Origin: Nocardia alni
GTDB taxonomy: Bacteria > Actinomycetota > Actinomycetes > Mycobacteriales > Mycobacteriaceae
Reading direction: 5' to 3'
DNA length: 64,000 nucleotides
Assembly: GCF_019038435.1 (NCBI RefSeq)
Contig: NZ_JAGPOX010000013.1
Coordinates: 32,630 to 96,629 of the forward strand
Shown: positions 16,974-25,297 of the stretch, piece after piece
How the letters are laid out: every line of letters begins with the position of its first letter
Position numbering within the stretch: position 1 is the first letter of the stretch
Notes under the pieces: model-generated
Databases searched by the model: none
Told to the model about the DNA's origin: nothing
What the model saw: only the letters and a program-made list of their open reading frames with translations
Made by a program: the position numbers and the translations under genes

Positions 16974-18263
16974 ATGGCGATTCAAGACAAACTGGCCACG
17001 GGACGAGGAAAGTTCACCACTCAATATCCCGAGTTGGGCACGGGCCCGGTCGATTACGACGACGCGGTGTCCGAGGAGTTCTTCCGGGCCGAGCGGGAGG
17101 CGGTGTTCAAGCGGTCCTGGCTGAAAGTCGGCCGCATGGAACAGCTTCCGCGCACCGGTAGCTACTTCACCCGGGAACTGACCGGCCTCGGCTCGATCGT
17201 CGTCGTGCGGCAGGCCGACGGCACTGTCAAAGCGCTGCACAACATCTGCGCGCACCGCGGCAACAAGGTGGTGTGGCAGGAACATCCGGCGGCGGAGTCC
17301 GAGGGGTCCTGCCGGGTGTTCACCTGCAAGTACCACGGCTGGCGCTACGGGCTCGACGGCAAGGTCGCGCACGTCACCCAGGAGGACCAGTTCTTCGACC
17401 TCGACAAGGGCGCCCTGGGCATGCCGGAGTTGCACTGCGACGTCTGGGCCGGATTCATCTTCGTGAATTTCGATCCGCACGCGCAGCCGCTGCGGTCCTT
17501 CCTCGGTGAGAAGTTCGTCGAGGTGGAGAGTTACCCGTTCGAGCAGTTGACCGAGCGCTACGCCTACAAGACCACGGTCAAGGGCAACTGGAAACTGTCG
17601 ATCGACACGATTCTGGAGTGGTATCACCCGCCGTACGTGCACGGCCGGTTCATCAATCCGGATGTGTCGAAGGCGGAGAAGCTGGTGCCGCCGCCGGACT
17701 CGTACTACTACGACCTGTTCGCCTCGCACATGCTGAATTCGGTGCCCGGCCCGCCGCCGCTGCCGCCGCGCGCCCCCGGCGAACTCGGCCCGGCGAAGCG
17801 GGATCAGCGCTGGATCTACAAACTGCTGCGCGCCGGCCTGTTCGGCCCCGACGACATTCCCGACCTCGGCACGCTGCCTGATGTGCTGAATCCCGGCCGG
17901 ATCAAGTCCTGGGGCAACGACGCCTACTGGTTGTTCCCGAACTTCTCGGTGCAGATCTGGGCTCGCAACTACTACATCACCTACCAGTACTGGCCCGAGG
18001 CGGTCGACTCGCACAGCTATGAGCTCGACATCTTCTTCGCGCCACCGCGGAACGCCGCCGAGCGGCTGGCGCAGGAGATGACCGCGCAGACCACCATCGA
18101 ATTCGCGATGCAGGATTCGAACACCGTGGAGGCGACCCATTCGGCGCTGGCCACCGGCGCCAACCGGCAATTCCACCTGTCGGATCAGGAATTGATGATC
18201 CGCAACTTCCACAAGGTCATCCGGGACACCGTGGCCGCCCACCAGACCCTCGACCAGAAATAG
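16974..18263 (+). CDS. Rieske non-heme iron oxygenase, alpha subunit
   Basis: Oxygenase of 429 residues that hydroxylates a ring or side chain using O2. The Rieske [2Fe-2S] ligands are C92/H94 (CAHRG) and C118/H121 (CKYHGW). The mononuclear iron site is seen in IDTILEWYHPPYVHG with D211 as the bridging acid and H218/H223 as ligands; a third acid ligand is likely in the AMQDSN segment. An 85-residue proline-rich insert (VPGPPPLPPRAPGELGP and following) separates the site from the C-terminal sheet. No ferredoxin or reductase gene is near, so electrons come from elsewhere. A 111-residue gene of unknown function follows by 9 bp. Confidence 0.93.
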   Translation: MAIQDKLATGRGKFTTQYPELGTGPVDYDDAVSEEFFRAEREAVFKRSWLKVGRMEQLPRTGSYFTRELTGLGSIVVVRQADGTVKALHNICAHRGNKVVWQEHPAAESEGSCRVFTCKYHGWRYGLDGKVAHVTQEDQFFDLDKGALGMPELHCDVWAGFIFVNFDPHAQPLRSFLGEKFVEVESYPFEQLTERYAYKTTVKGNWKLSIDTILEWYHPPYVHGRFINPDVSKAEKLVPPPDSYYYDLFASHMLNSVPGPPPLPPRAPGELGPAKRDQRWIYKLLRAGLFGPDDIPDLGTLPDVLNPGRIKSWGNDAYWLFPNFSVQIWARNYYITYQYWPEAVDSHSYELDIFFAPPRNAAERLAQEMTAQTTIEFAMQDSNTVEATHSALATGANRQFHLSDQELMIRNFHKVIRDTVAAHQTLDQK

Positions 18264-18272
18264 GAGCATCCG

Positions 18273-18608
18273 ATGACGACCGCGGTTCTCCCCGCTGCAT
18301 TCCGCGACCTGGAGCCCTATGTCGACGAGTGGGCCAAGCCCACCCGGCAGGAGCGCTACGACACCCGGCTCGCGAGCACCATCGAACAACTCGACGCGTT
18401 CTACGACGCCATCGCCCCGCACGCCGAGGCGGCCATCGAATACCTCAACACGTTCGACCTGAACGAGCTCCCGGACCCCGAGACCCGGCTGATGCAGCTG
18501 ATGTATTCACTGGTCATGGTCTCCTACCCGGTGAACGTGTTCAAACAGCCGCGCATCCCCGATTCCGGCGCCGCGTTCTTCGATACCGTCAGCGAACCCG
18601 CGGTCTGA
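18273..18608 (+). CDS. Small protein of unknown function, companion of the Rieske oxygenase
   Basis: A soluble 111-residue protein, mostly helical by composition, acidic, with no cysteine, signal or membrane segment. It begins 9 bp after the Rieske alpha subunit with GGAGC before the ATG and ends 10 bp before the SDR. It does not look like a normal oxygenase beta subunit (NTF2 fold, about 170 residues) or a ferredoxin. Tight linkage suggests it helps the oxygenase fold or work, but I do not recognise the family and no function is claimed. Confidence 0.75.
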   Translation: MTTAVLPAAFRDLEPYVDEWAKPTRQERYDTRLASTIEQLDAFYDAIAPHAEAAIEYLNTFDLNELPDPETRLMQLMYSLVMVSYPVNVFKQPRIPDSGAAFFDTVSEPAV

Positions 18609-18618
18609 GGAAATTCGC

Positions 18619-19365
18619 ATGAAGACAGCAATCGTCACCGGAGCCGGCTCGGGTATCGGTCGCGCCATCGCCCACCGGCTCGCCGAGGACGGCTGTGCCG
18701 TCGCAGTCCTGGACCTCAACTCCGATTCGGCCGGCCGTGTCGCCGGCGAGATCGGCGAAAAGGGGAATACGGCAGCCGCCTTCGGTGGAGTCGATGTCTC
18801 GGATCGTGGCCAGGTCGATGCCGCGATCCAGCAGATCCGGGATACCCTCGGTCCCCCCGCGGTCCTGGTCAACAACGCCGGCATCACCGGCTTCAAGAAG
18901 TTCCTCAACATCAGCGACGAGGTGTGGGACCGCACACTCGCGATCAACCTGAGCGGCCCGTTCTATTGCTGTCAGGCGGTCGTGCCCGACATGGTCGAAG
19001 CCGGGTGGGGCAGGATCGTGAACATCTCCTCCTCCAGTGCCCAGGGCGGCCAGCAGTTCATGGCCCACTATGTGGCATCCAAGGCCGGGCTGATCGGCAT
19101 GACGAAATCACTCGCGCTGGAACTCGGGCCGTCCGGCATCACGGTCAACACCATCCCACCCGGGTTCGTGGACACCCCGATGCTGCGGAACTCCGAGGAG
19201 CACGGCCTGCTCGGCGGCACCATCGAACAGCACGCGGACCGCACCCCGGTCCGGCGGCCGGGCCGGCCCGAGGATATCGCCGCGGCCTGCTCTTTCCTGT
19301 GCTCGGACGAAGCCGGCTACATCACGGGCCAGATCGTCGGAGTCAACGGAGGCCGCAACACCTGA
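18619..19365 (+). CDS. Short-chain dehydrogenase/reductase (FabG-like)
   Basis: A 248-residue SDR with TGAGSGIG at residues 7-14, NNAG (about 83), and S/Y/K in ISSSSAQGG and HYVASKAG. The MIGMTKSLALELG and TVNTIPPGF stretches are close to FabG-type 3-oxoacyl reductases. LDL after the second strand suggests NAD(H). It comes 10 bp after the small Rieske companion and is followed by a hairpin, so it closes this operon part. It may dehydrogenate the hydroxylated product of the Rieske enzyme. Confidence 0.9.
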   Translation: MKTAIVTGAGSGIGRAIAHRLAEDGCAVAVLDLNSDSAGRVAGEIGEKGNTAAAFGGVDVSDRGQVDAAIQQIRDTLGPPAVLVNNAGITGFKKFLNISDEVWDRTLAINLSGPFYCCQAVVPDMVEAGWGRIVNISSSSAQGGQQFMAHYVASKAGLIGMTKSLALELGPSGITVNTIPPGFVDTPMLRNSEEHGLLGGTIEQHADRTPVRRPGRPEDIAAACSFLCSDEAGYITGQIVGVNGGRNT

Positions 19366-19409
19366 CGAGCGAGCCGACCATGAACATGCGGTGAAGCGGC
19401 GACGCACAT

Positions 19410-19438
19410 CCCGGAGATGGCACGACCCCATCTCCGGG
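19410..19438 (+). terminator. Hairpin between the SDR and the CMD-type gene
   Basis: A perfect 11-bp stem (CCCGGAGATGG/CCATCTCCGGG) with a 7-base loop starts 44 bp after the SDR stop. No clear T-run follows, so it may attenuate rather than fully end transcription before the gene at 19464. Confidence 0.6.
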
Positions 19439-19463
19439 AGTGCCCTCATCACGAAGGAGTTCC

Positions 19464-19994
19464 TTGCGATTATCCCCACTGCCCGCTGAGGAATGGGACG
19501 ATCGGACCCGTGCGGCGTTTCGGTCCCTGCTTCCCAGAGATCGTCGCAATCCCGCAGGCGCCGGGACAGCGATGTCGACACTGGCCCGGCATCCGGACCT
19601 CGCCGAGGCATACCTGGCATTGGGTGTTCATCTGAACTTCCGCTCCACCTCGAGCCATCGCGCGCGGGAGTTCGTCGTACTGCGCGTGGCTCACCGGCGC
19701 CGCAATAGTTATATCTGGAGTGCTCATGTCCGCAGCGCTGTGGCACAGGGCCTGTCGGACCTGGAGATCGAAGCGGTCCGCAGCGGGCAACTGCCCGATG
19801 CCTGGGATCAGGCATTGATCGCCGCGGTCGATGAACTCGATGAGCGGTCCGAACTCACCGACCGCACCTGGGCGACGCTCGGGGAATTTCTCGATGAGCG
19901 GCAGAGGATGGACCTGATCTTCACTGTCGGTTGCTTCACCATGCTTTCCTTCGCCTACAACGCGTTCGGGGTCCAGCTCGAGACCGGTCCGTAG
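19464..19994 (+). CDS. Carboxymuconolactone-decarboxylase-family protein (AhpD-like fold)
   Basis: All-helical 176-residue protein of the CMD family. The hallmark REFVVLRVAHRRRNSYIWSAH fits the Y-x-W-x-x-H core motif. The CxxC redox pair of AhpD is absent (RNSY replaces a cysteine), so it is not a peroxidase and fits the decarboxylase/unknown branch. The TTG at 19464 is taken as the start because AAGGAG lies 5 bases upstream and the sequence then opens directly with the family pattern. It precedes the TetR gene by 62 bp and may share its transcript. Confidence 0.8.
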   Translation: MRLSPLPAEEWDDRTRAAFRSLLPRDRRNPAGAGTAMSTLARHPDLAEAYLALGVHLNFRSTSSHRAREFVVLRVAHRRRNSYIWSAHVRSAVAQGLSDLEIEAVRSGQLPDAWDQALIAAVDELDERSELTDRTWATLGEFLDERQRMDLIFTVGCFTMLSFAYNAFGVQLETGP

Positions 19995-20056
19995 GTGTAC
20001 CGGCGTCTTTGCGTATGGCCGGACCAGATGTCCGTGAGACAGGGCGGAGGAAATTG

Positions 20057-20641
20057 ATGGGCGCTCAACGTGGAATAGGCTCGCGGAGTTCGCAGACTCA
20101 AGCCGACATCCTGCAAGCATGCCGCGAAGTGATGTTGGAACACGGCTATGCGGCAGTCACCAACCGTAGTGTCGCCACACGCGCGGGAGTAACGCCGGGG
20201 TTGGTTCAATATTACTTTCCCGACCTGGACAAACTGTTCATCACCGTTATCGAAGCGGGTATCGACGCCTCCGTGGCGCAACTGGAATCCGCCGCGGCCT
20301 CCGACGCTCCTTTGCGAGCGGTGTGGGAGTATGCCAACGATAAAGCCGGTGCGGCTCTGATGCTCGAGTTCATGGCCTTGGCCAATCACCGCAAGGCCAT
20401 CGGACCTGTCATCGGACAAGGTGGCGAACGTATGCGGCAGGCCCTCGTGACCGCGATGGAACCAGCGCTGCGGCGATACGGTTCGGCGCCGCCCGCGGCC
20501 GTCATATTCTTGATGTCGGCCATACCGCGCATGATCCAACTCGAGCAGAATTACGGTACCGTTTCCGGTCACGCCGAGGTGATCGAAATGGTAGAGAATA
20601 TCCTCGATCACATCGAACGCGATTCCGCCGAATCAAAATAG
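20057..20641 (+). CDS. TetR-family transcriptional regulator
   Basis: DNA-binding repressor or activator of 194 residues. The N-terminal helix-turn-helix spans residues 14-60 (ADILQACREVMLEHGYAAVT, RAGVTPGLVQYYFPDLDKLF), with the TetR-typical YYFP recognition end. The C-terminal ligand domain has no recognisable signature. ATG 20057 follows GGAGG by 6 bases. It ends the plus-strand operon region and probably controls it. It overlaps a possible minus-strand gene by 34 bp. The inverted repeats at 21109-21174 and 7265-7281 are possible sites for it, but this link is unproven. Confidence 0.9.
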   Translation: MGAQRGIGSRSSQTQADILQACREVMLEHGYAAVTNRSVATRAGVTPGLVQYYFPDLDKLFITVIEAGIDASVAQLESAAASDAPLRAVWEYANDKAGAALMLEFMALANHRKAIGPVIGQGGERMRQALVTAMEPALRRYGSAPPAAVIFLMSAIPRMIQLEQNYGTVSGHAEVIEMVENILDHIERDSAESK

Positions 20642-20976
20642 TCGGTGGTGGTGATCGCGCCGAGCAGGTTGAGCTCGATCGTGGTGCTCCCGTGAATCTC
20701 GTGAACCGCGCCCGGCACCGTACGGAACGAGCGACCGTACTCGTCCACATATTCCCAGTCCTGCTCGCTCTCGAGGTCTGAACTCGTGCGTGTGGTCACT
20801 ACTATCAGCTCCGCGTCTGATCCCGCGCGTGTAGTCACCGCCAGCACCGGATGGTGATCCGCACGCATCGTGATGCTGTCTGACCACCTCCTGCCACGCG
20901 GAGTCATCCGCGTAGTCGGTCTGACGACGACGGCGTCGAAATCATCGCGAGCGGCGTAATCCGGCAGCGGCCTCAT
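20608..20976 (-). CDS. Hypothetical protein, convergent with the TetR gene
   Basis: An open frame of 122 codons starting at ATG 20976 with GGGAG 8 bases upstream. The product is polar and acidic, with strand-like segments (FDAVVVRPTT, VLAVTTRAGSDAELIVVTTR, TTIELNLLGAITTTDYF). I see no known motif. Its 3' end overlaps the TetR gene end by 34 bp. A good ribosome site and sensible amino-acid mix argue that it is real; lower GC than neighbours and the overlap argue for caution. Confidence 0.45.
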   Translation of the reverse strand: MRPLPDYAARDDFDAVVVRPTTRMTPRGRRWSDSITMRADHHPVLAVTTRAGSDAELIVVTTRTSSDLESEQDWEYVDEYGRSFRTVPGAVHEIHGSTTIELNLLGAITTTDYFDSAESRSM

Positions 20977-21108
20977 CGCCGAATCTCCCAGTCTCTCGTC
21001 AATCCGATTCACGATGCTATTCGATCCAGGATGGTGGCCGCGCGAGCCGGGGCGGCCCGAGTGACGGCTGGTCCAGGCAGGTCGGTGCCAACACCTGAAT
21101 GTCAGGAC

Positions 21109-21174
21109 ACTCTCTTCGTGAGAGTCCACTTGCATGAACTATGGGAGTGCACTACCTTCATGAGAGTCAACTCT
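21109..21174. promoter_or_regulatory. Pair of inverted-repeat operators before the alpha/beta hydrolase
   Basis: Two elements lie in the 90 bp before the start at 21195. The first, 21109-21125, is ACTCTC-TTCGT-GAGAGT, a perfect 6-bp inverted repeat. The second, 21163-21174, is AGAGT-CA-ACTCT. Between them TGCATGAACT and TTCATGAGAG give further repeats of the same half-site. They look like regulator sites overlapping the promoter. Confidence 0.55.
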
Positions 21175-21194
21175 TACGAAGGGCGTTTTGCTTC

Positions 21195-22013
21195 ATGTCT
21201 GCTCCGATCACCACCCCGGCCACCCGCACCGTCGTCCTGCCCACCGGAGTCCCCCTGACGATCGCCGAGTACGGCGACAACACCGACGGCCAGGCCGTGT
21301 TGATGCTGCACAGCGGCACCGGGCCGCGGACCATGGCGGGGATCTCGGCGGCGTTGTCCCAGCACGTGTATGTGATCACCCCGACTCATCCCGGCTTCGA
21401 CGGCGCGCCTCGGCCGGAGGGGGTGGCCAGTGTTGCCGATCTTGCCGAGGCGTACCTGGATCTGCTCGATGTTCTCGAGTTGTCGGGTGTGATGGTGGTG
21501 GGTAACTCGGTGGGTGGTTGGGTCGCCGCCGAGATGGTGCTGCGCGACAATCATCAGCGGATCGGTGCGGTGGTGCTGATGAATGCCGTGGGCATTCACG
21601 CTCATGTGCCCAAGAACCAGGTCGTCGACACTCGCACTCTCAATCCCGCGGAGGTGGGGATGCGGTCGTTCGCGAATGCGGCGTTCCGGCCCGACTTCGG
21701 TGCGTTGCCGGCCGAGCAGCTCGCCGGGATCGCGGCTAACCAGAAGACCCTCGCGTTGTATGGGGGTGAGCACTTCACCTATGACCCCGGCCTGCGTGGG
21801 CGGTTGCGTCGCGTCACCGTGCCGGTGCTGGTGGTGTGGGGTGAGAAGGACGGTATCGCCCCACTGAAGTACGGGCGCGGTTACTGCGAGGAGTTCGCGG
21901 ACGGTCACTTCGCGCCGATCGCGGACGCCGGTCACTTCCCACAGGTCGAACAGCTGGGCGCGACCCTCGAAGCCATCGGGAACTTCGTCGACACCGTCGT
22001 GAAGGCCGCCTGA
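21195..22013 (+). CDS. Alpha/beta hydrolase
   Basis: Serine hydrolase of 272 residues. Nucleophile S105 lies in the elbow GNSVGG; the acid is probably in WGEKDGIAP and the base is the histidine of ADAGHFPQ. The oxyanion region is LHSGTGP. Relatives hydrolyse esters, C-C bonds of ring-cleavage products, or epoxides; it cannot be narrowed here. ATG 21195 is used because the protein then starts just before the first strand, though the ribosome site is weak. It is a single-gene unit with operators upstream and a strong terminator 12 bp downstream, so it is under separate control. Confidence 0.88.
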   Translation: MSAPITTPATRTVVLPTGVPLTIAEYGDNTDGQAVLMLHSGTGPRTMAGISAALSQHVYVITPTHPGFDGAPRPEGVASVADLAEAYLDLLDVLELSGVMVVGNSVGGWVAAEMVLRDNHQRIGAVVLMNAVGIHAHVPKNQVVDTRTLNPAEVGMRSFANAAFRPDFGALPAEQLAGIAANQKTLALYGGEHFTYDPGLRGRLRRVTVPVLVVWGEKDGIAPLKYGRGYCEEFADGHFAPIADAGHFPQVEQLGATLEAIGNFVDTVVKAA

Positions 22014-22024
22014 TCAACCACCCG

Positions 22025-22051
22025 TGGGCGCCGGACTCGTTCCGGCGCCCA
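22025..22051. terminator. Bidirectional hairpin terminator
   Basis: A perfect 11-bp stem (TGGGCGCCGGA/TCCGGCGCCCA) with the loop CTCGT sits 12 bp after the hydrolase stop and 84 bp beyond the stop of the convergent XRE gene. No T-run follows. Confidence 0.65.
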
Positions 22052-22134
22052 GCGGGAGCCGGGTCAGGCGGCGGTTTCGGGGGAGTGGCGCCGGTGTCGA
22101 AGGCATCGGACACCCTCGGCGCCGTCGATTCGAT

Positions 22135-23016
22135 TCAGTAGTTGCGGTCCGCCTGGGCGATATCGGGCAGCGGGGCGTTCCACGAGGTGAGAATGCGAAG
22201 CTTCTCGTGGGAGCTCGTGCCGGGCTGGGCGGACCACAGGACCAGTTGCTGGTCCGGATCGCCGGTGTATCGGAACGTGTCCCAGTCCAGGGTCAGCTCA
22301 CCGACATCCGGATGGATGAGGGTCTTGGTGCCGAATTCCTGCCGCGCGACGTGACGGGCGGCCCACCATTGGCGGAACTGCGGATCGGCGATGGACAGCT
22401 CGCCCACCAGCGCCGACAGCTGCGGATCGGTGGGGTTGGTCGCGGCGTCCATGCGCAGGATCGCCACGCACGTCTTCGCCACCGCTTCCCAATCCGCGTA
22501 GAGGGTTCGCATGACCGGGTCCGTGAACACCATGCGTACGTAATTGCGTTGTCGCGGCGGCATTCTGGAGAAATCGGCCAATAGCGAGGCGGCCAGATGG
22601 TTCCAGGCGAGGATGTCGAGATAGCGGCCGAAAACCAGGGCCGGAGTGTCGGTGAGCTGGTCCAGCAACCGCTGGATCTGCGGCCGGACGATCAGTTGGC
22701 GACGCTTGGGTGCGCTGCGATGGTCGGCTCGGCGAGCCAGGCTTTCCACATACGCGCGCTGGTCGTCGTCCAGGCGCAACGCGTGCACGAGGGCCTCCAG
22801 GACCTGTTCGGACGGCGCGAGCCGCCCCTGCTCGACGCGCGTGTAATAGTCCTGACTGATGGCGACCAGGTCGGCGACCTCTTCACGGCGCAGACCGCTG
22901 ACTCGGCGGGTGGAGTTGCCACGCACCGGTAGCCCCACTTCGGCGGGCGTGAGCTCGCCGCGCCGGGCCTTCAGAAAGCTACCCAGTTCCTGTAGGTGGG
23001 GCGCTCTATCGGTCAT
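22135..23016 (-). CDS. XRE-family regulator with MmyB-like C-terminal domain
   Basis: Transcription regulator of 293 residues. The helix-turn-helix spans about residues 10-72 (LGSFLKARRGELTPAEVGLP, RREEVADLVAISQDYYTRVEQG). From about residue 105 to 280 lies the MmyB-like ligand-binding domain (ILAWNHLAASLLADF, ADWEAVAKTCVAILRM), thought to bind a fatty-acid-like ligand. This architecture is common in actinomycetes next to a single oxidoreductase or hydrolase gene. The start ATG 23016 gives the standard length; an upstream extension would be basic and non-homologous. The likely target is the alpha/beta hydrolase at 23243 or the one at 21195. Confidence 0.88.
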   Translation of the reverse strand: MTDRAPHLQELGSFLKARRGELTPAEVGLPVRGNSTRRVSGLRREEVADLVAISQDYYTRVEQGRLAPSEQVLEALVHALRLDDDQRAYVESLARRADHRSAPKRRQLIVRPQIQRLLDQLTDTPALVFGRYLDILAWNHLAASLLADFSRMPPRQRNYVRMVFTDPVMRTLYADWEAVAKTCVAILRMDAATNPTDPQLSALVGELSIADPQFRQWWAARHVARQEFGTKTLIHPDVGELTLDWDTFRYTGDPDQQLVLWSAQPGTSSHEKLRILTSWNAPLPDIAQADRNY

Positions 23017-23168
23017 AGCCTCACGATATGCGGTGGCACGGTCGTGTGCCTGGGAGAATTTCTTCCTACCCTGCGGTTTCGGTTTTCTCCGCGGAGGATC
23101 TACGCACCAGGCACGAGCGTCTCGCATCCGATCCCGCAGATCCACGAATAGCACGATCACGGCGAAGC

Positions 23169-23202
23169 GCCCGCCGCGCATGAGAGTTCATGCGAGGCGG
23201 GC
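23169..23202 (-). terminator. Hairpin terminator after the second alpha/beta hydrolase
   Basis: Arms GCCCGCCGCGCATGA and TCATGCGAGGCGGGC pair almost fully (one bulge) around a 4-base loop. It lies 41 bp past the minus-strand hydrolase stop at 23243, between it and the XRE gene start. Confidence 0.65.
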
Positions 23203-23242
23203 ACTGCTGGGATATCGCTGACCGTCACTTCGGGAGCTACAT

Positions 23243-24157
23243 TCAGCCAGCCAGGTTCTTGCCGAAGAACTCCTCCAGCCTCGCGACGGCCGGCGTGACG
23301 TATTCGTCCCGGTCGTACAGGTCGACGTGGGACGCGCCGCCGATGACGAACAATTCCTTCGGCTCGGCGGCCTTCTCGATGGCCTCGTCGCTGAAGTACT
23401 TGGTGTCGGCCTTCGACCCGGCGATCATCAGGAGCGGCCGGGGCGAGATCATCGCGATCTTGGCGTAGGCGTCGAACTGCGCGATGCGGTCGATGCTCTG
23501 CAGCGGCCACTTGTTCTCCGACCGCGGGTGTTGCCCGCGCGGGGTGCGGTAGTAGTCGTGCGCCTCGCGGAACAGATCCGGTGCGTCCTCGAGGCCTTCG
23601 GCGGTCGGCGGCGCCCAGATCTGGTAGTTCGGCTCCGCTCCCAGCGCCTCCGCGGTGCGCAACGCGCCTGCGGCGTCGAGCATTTCGTTCAGCACGGCCG
23701 GGTCCTGAGTGCGACCGAGGCCGTTGCTCAGGTAGTCGCCGATATCGAGGCCGCTGACCGTGGCGACGGCCCTGATCCGGTGATCGGTCTGCGCGGCGAA
23801 GGGCACATAACCGCCCGAGGCGCAGATGCCCAGCGCGCCGATGCGTTCGGGGTCGATGTCGTCGCGGGTGGTCAGATAGGTCACCGCGGATTTGACGTCC
23901 TCGCTGCGCTGGAAGGGATCCTCCAGGAAGCGCGGTTCGCCTTCACTCTCGCCCTGATAGGCGGCGTCGAAGACGAGGGCCGCGAAACCCTTGTCGGCCA
24001 GTCGTTTCGCATACACGCTGGCGGTCTGCTCCTTGACACCGCCGCCCGGGTGGGACACGACGACCGCGGGCATCCGCTCACCGGATCGGTCGTCCGGGGT
24101 GAACAGGATTCCGGCGAGACGGAGTCCGTTGCTCGGGAAGCTCACGCTGGTTTGCAT
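23243..24157 (-). CDS. Alpha/beta hydrolase, dienelactone-hydrolase-like
   Basis: A 304-residue alpha/beta hydrolase. The elbow reads LGICASGGY (residues 109-117), as in the group of peptidase-S15/DLH relatives where the nucleophile may be Cys112 or Ser114. The base is likely the histidine in GGASHVDLYDRD and the acid the Asp of AGSKADTKYF. The SHPGGG oxyanion strand is clear. The ATG at 24157 follows AAAGGA by 12 bases. It is transcribed alone toward the XRE regulator. Substrate unknown; this family is often induced with xenobiotic or oxidative-stress genes. Confidence 0.85.
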   Translation of the reverse strand: MQTSVSFPSNGLRLAGILFTPDDRSGERMPAVVVSHPGGGVKEQTASVYAKRLADKGFAALVFDAAYQGESEGEPRFLEDPFQRSEDVKSAVTYLTTRDDIDPERIGALGICASGGYVPFAAQTDHRIRAVATVSGLDIGDYLSNGLGRTQDPAVLNEMLDAAGALRTAEALGAEPNYQIWAPPTAEGLEDAPDLFREAHDYYRTPRGQHPRSENKWPLQSIDRIAQFDAYAKIAMISPRPLLMIAGSKADTKYFSDEAIEKAAEPKELFVIGGASHVDLYDRDEYVTPAVARLEEFFGKNLAG

Positions 24158-24577
24158 GACGGTAGTTGTCCTTTCGGGGAGATTGCCTGGCTCGATGGCC
24201 ACATATCGAGGTTCGCCCCGATCGCGGACGCCGACAATGGGAGAGATCTTTCCCAGGAAGCGCGATGACCAGGGTGAACGGCGCCACACCCGGACCACAA
24301 TCGCCCGGTGGTCGCGGCGGTTGGCGGGCACGGGCGCCGACCGGCGCGCCGAACTGGCCGCAGGCGGCGACCCCCGGCATCTGGAAGACCCGGGCGCGCG
24401 TGGAGGATTTCCGCTGCGAATACGTCGAGCAGGCGATCCAGCGACCGAGGCGCAGTTCTAGGTACCGGGGTCAGCAGCTCGATCGCGCCGAGCCGTGGCC
24501 CGCGTGGCGCTTCGCGGGCATTACCGCGAAGGCTCGGGATCAGCGCCTCGGAAACGTCGCGGTCGAGTCGATGCGGA
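24158..24577. other. Intergenic stretch, no supported gene
   Basis: About 420 bp upstream of the hydrolase hold the hydrolase promoter but no convincing gene. Several frames stay open in both directions because of high GC, yet none shows a domain, a good start signal or a natural amino-acid mix. It could contain a decayed gene. Confidence 0.5.
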
Positions 24578-24784
24578 CTACGGCCCGAGGAACAGTTGTT
24601 CGCATGGCAGGCGCGGCAGCAGTCGACAGTCATCGACGGTGGAGCGCATGAGTTCCACTGCGCACCAGTGCCGTCGGTTCCCATCGTGGATCAGGTTCCG
24701 CACTGCTACCGCGGTCGCCGCGTAGTCGAAGACGACACCACCCAGCCGGATTCGTACGTGGACATCACCTGTCGTGGTGGTCAT
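24578..24784 (-). CDS. Possible small hypothetical protein
   Basis: A 68-codon frame beginning 6 bp after the SnoaL stop on the same strand. It starts MTTTTGDVHVRIRLGGVVFDYAA in style (strand-rich) and contains three cysteines. Codon third positions are GC-rich as in real genes here, and close coupling to SnoaL supports translation. There is no recognised motif and no independent ribosome site, so it is only a candidate. Confidence 0.35.
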   Translation of the reverse strand: MTTTTGDVHVRIRLGGVVFDYAATAVAVRNLIHDGNRRHWCAVELMRSTVDDCRLLPRLPCEQLFLGP

Positions 24785-24790
24785 CGCAGG

Positions 24791-25222
24791 TCAGGCTTCG
24801 GTGGTCGCGGGCAGCAGGCCGAGTTGGGTCAGGAACGTCGCGTTGTCCCAGTAACCGCGGTGTTCGACGACCTTGCCGTTCTTCACCGCGAAAGTGTCGA
24901 CGAGCGGGAACCGCACCGCCCGGCCGGTGGGTGGGACCTCGCCCTGCGGCGTGGCCAGCGGACCCGTATGGGTTCCCGAGAACCTCACTTCGGCGACCGC
25001 GCCGTCGCCGTCGTGCCAGATGTTGCGCACGTCGATCTTCAGATCCGGGAATGCGGTGATGAAGGTTTGGATCATGCCCCGCAGCTCGCTGATGCCCGAT
25101 AATGGGCCGGACGGGAATTCGCACGCCACGTCATCGGAAAACGGGCTCGCCGCAAGCTCCACATCGCCGGTGTTCAATCCCTGGTAGTGCGCTTCGATGA
25201 AACCGCCCAGCAGCTCGTTCAT
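24791..25222 (-). CDS. SnoaL-like ester cyclase/NTF2-fold protein
   Basis: A 143-residue SnoaL-type protein: HYQGLNTGDVELAASPFSDD (helix then start of cone), ELRGMIQTFITAFPDLKIDV, DGAVAEVRFSGTHTGPL and VVEHRGYWDN are the standard blocks of the polyketide-cyclase/ester-cyclase branch. GGAGG 7 bases before ATG 25222 fixes the start; an in-frame upstream ATG is unlikely. Members act as cyclases, isomerases or lyases; here the role is unknown. It stands as its own minus-strand unit, perhaps with the small gene after it. Confidence 0.85.
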   Translation of the reverse strand: MNELLGGFIEAHYQGLNTGDVELAASPFSDDVACEFPSGPLSGISELRGMIQTFITAFPDLKIDVRNIWHDGDGAVAEVRFSGTHTGPLATPQGEVPPTGRAVRFPLVDTFAVKNGKVVEHRGYWDNATFLTQLGLLPATTEA

Positions 25223-25297
25223 ATATGTGCCTCCGTATCGAAAATGGTCGGCCGGAATCGGGACACCATGGACGATATTTCGGATATTCGGCTCGAT

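Noticed and set aside
24142..24684. Possible genes between the hydrolase and the SnoaL gene on either strand
   Set aside because: Amino-acid composition is Arg/Pro/Ala-rich without motifs or good ribosome sites; only the small frame at 24578-24784 is kept as a weak candidate.
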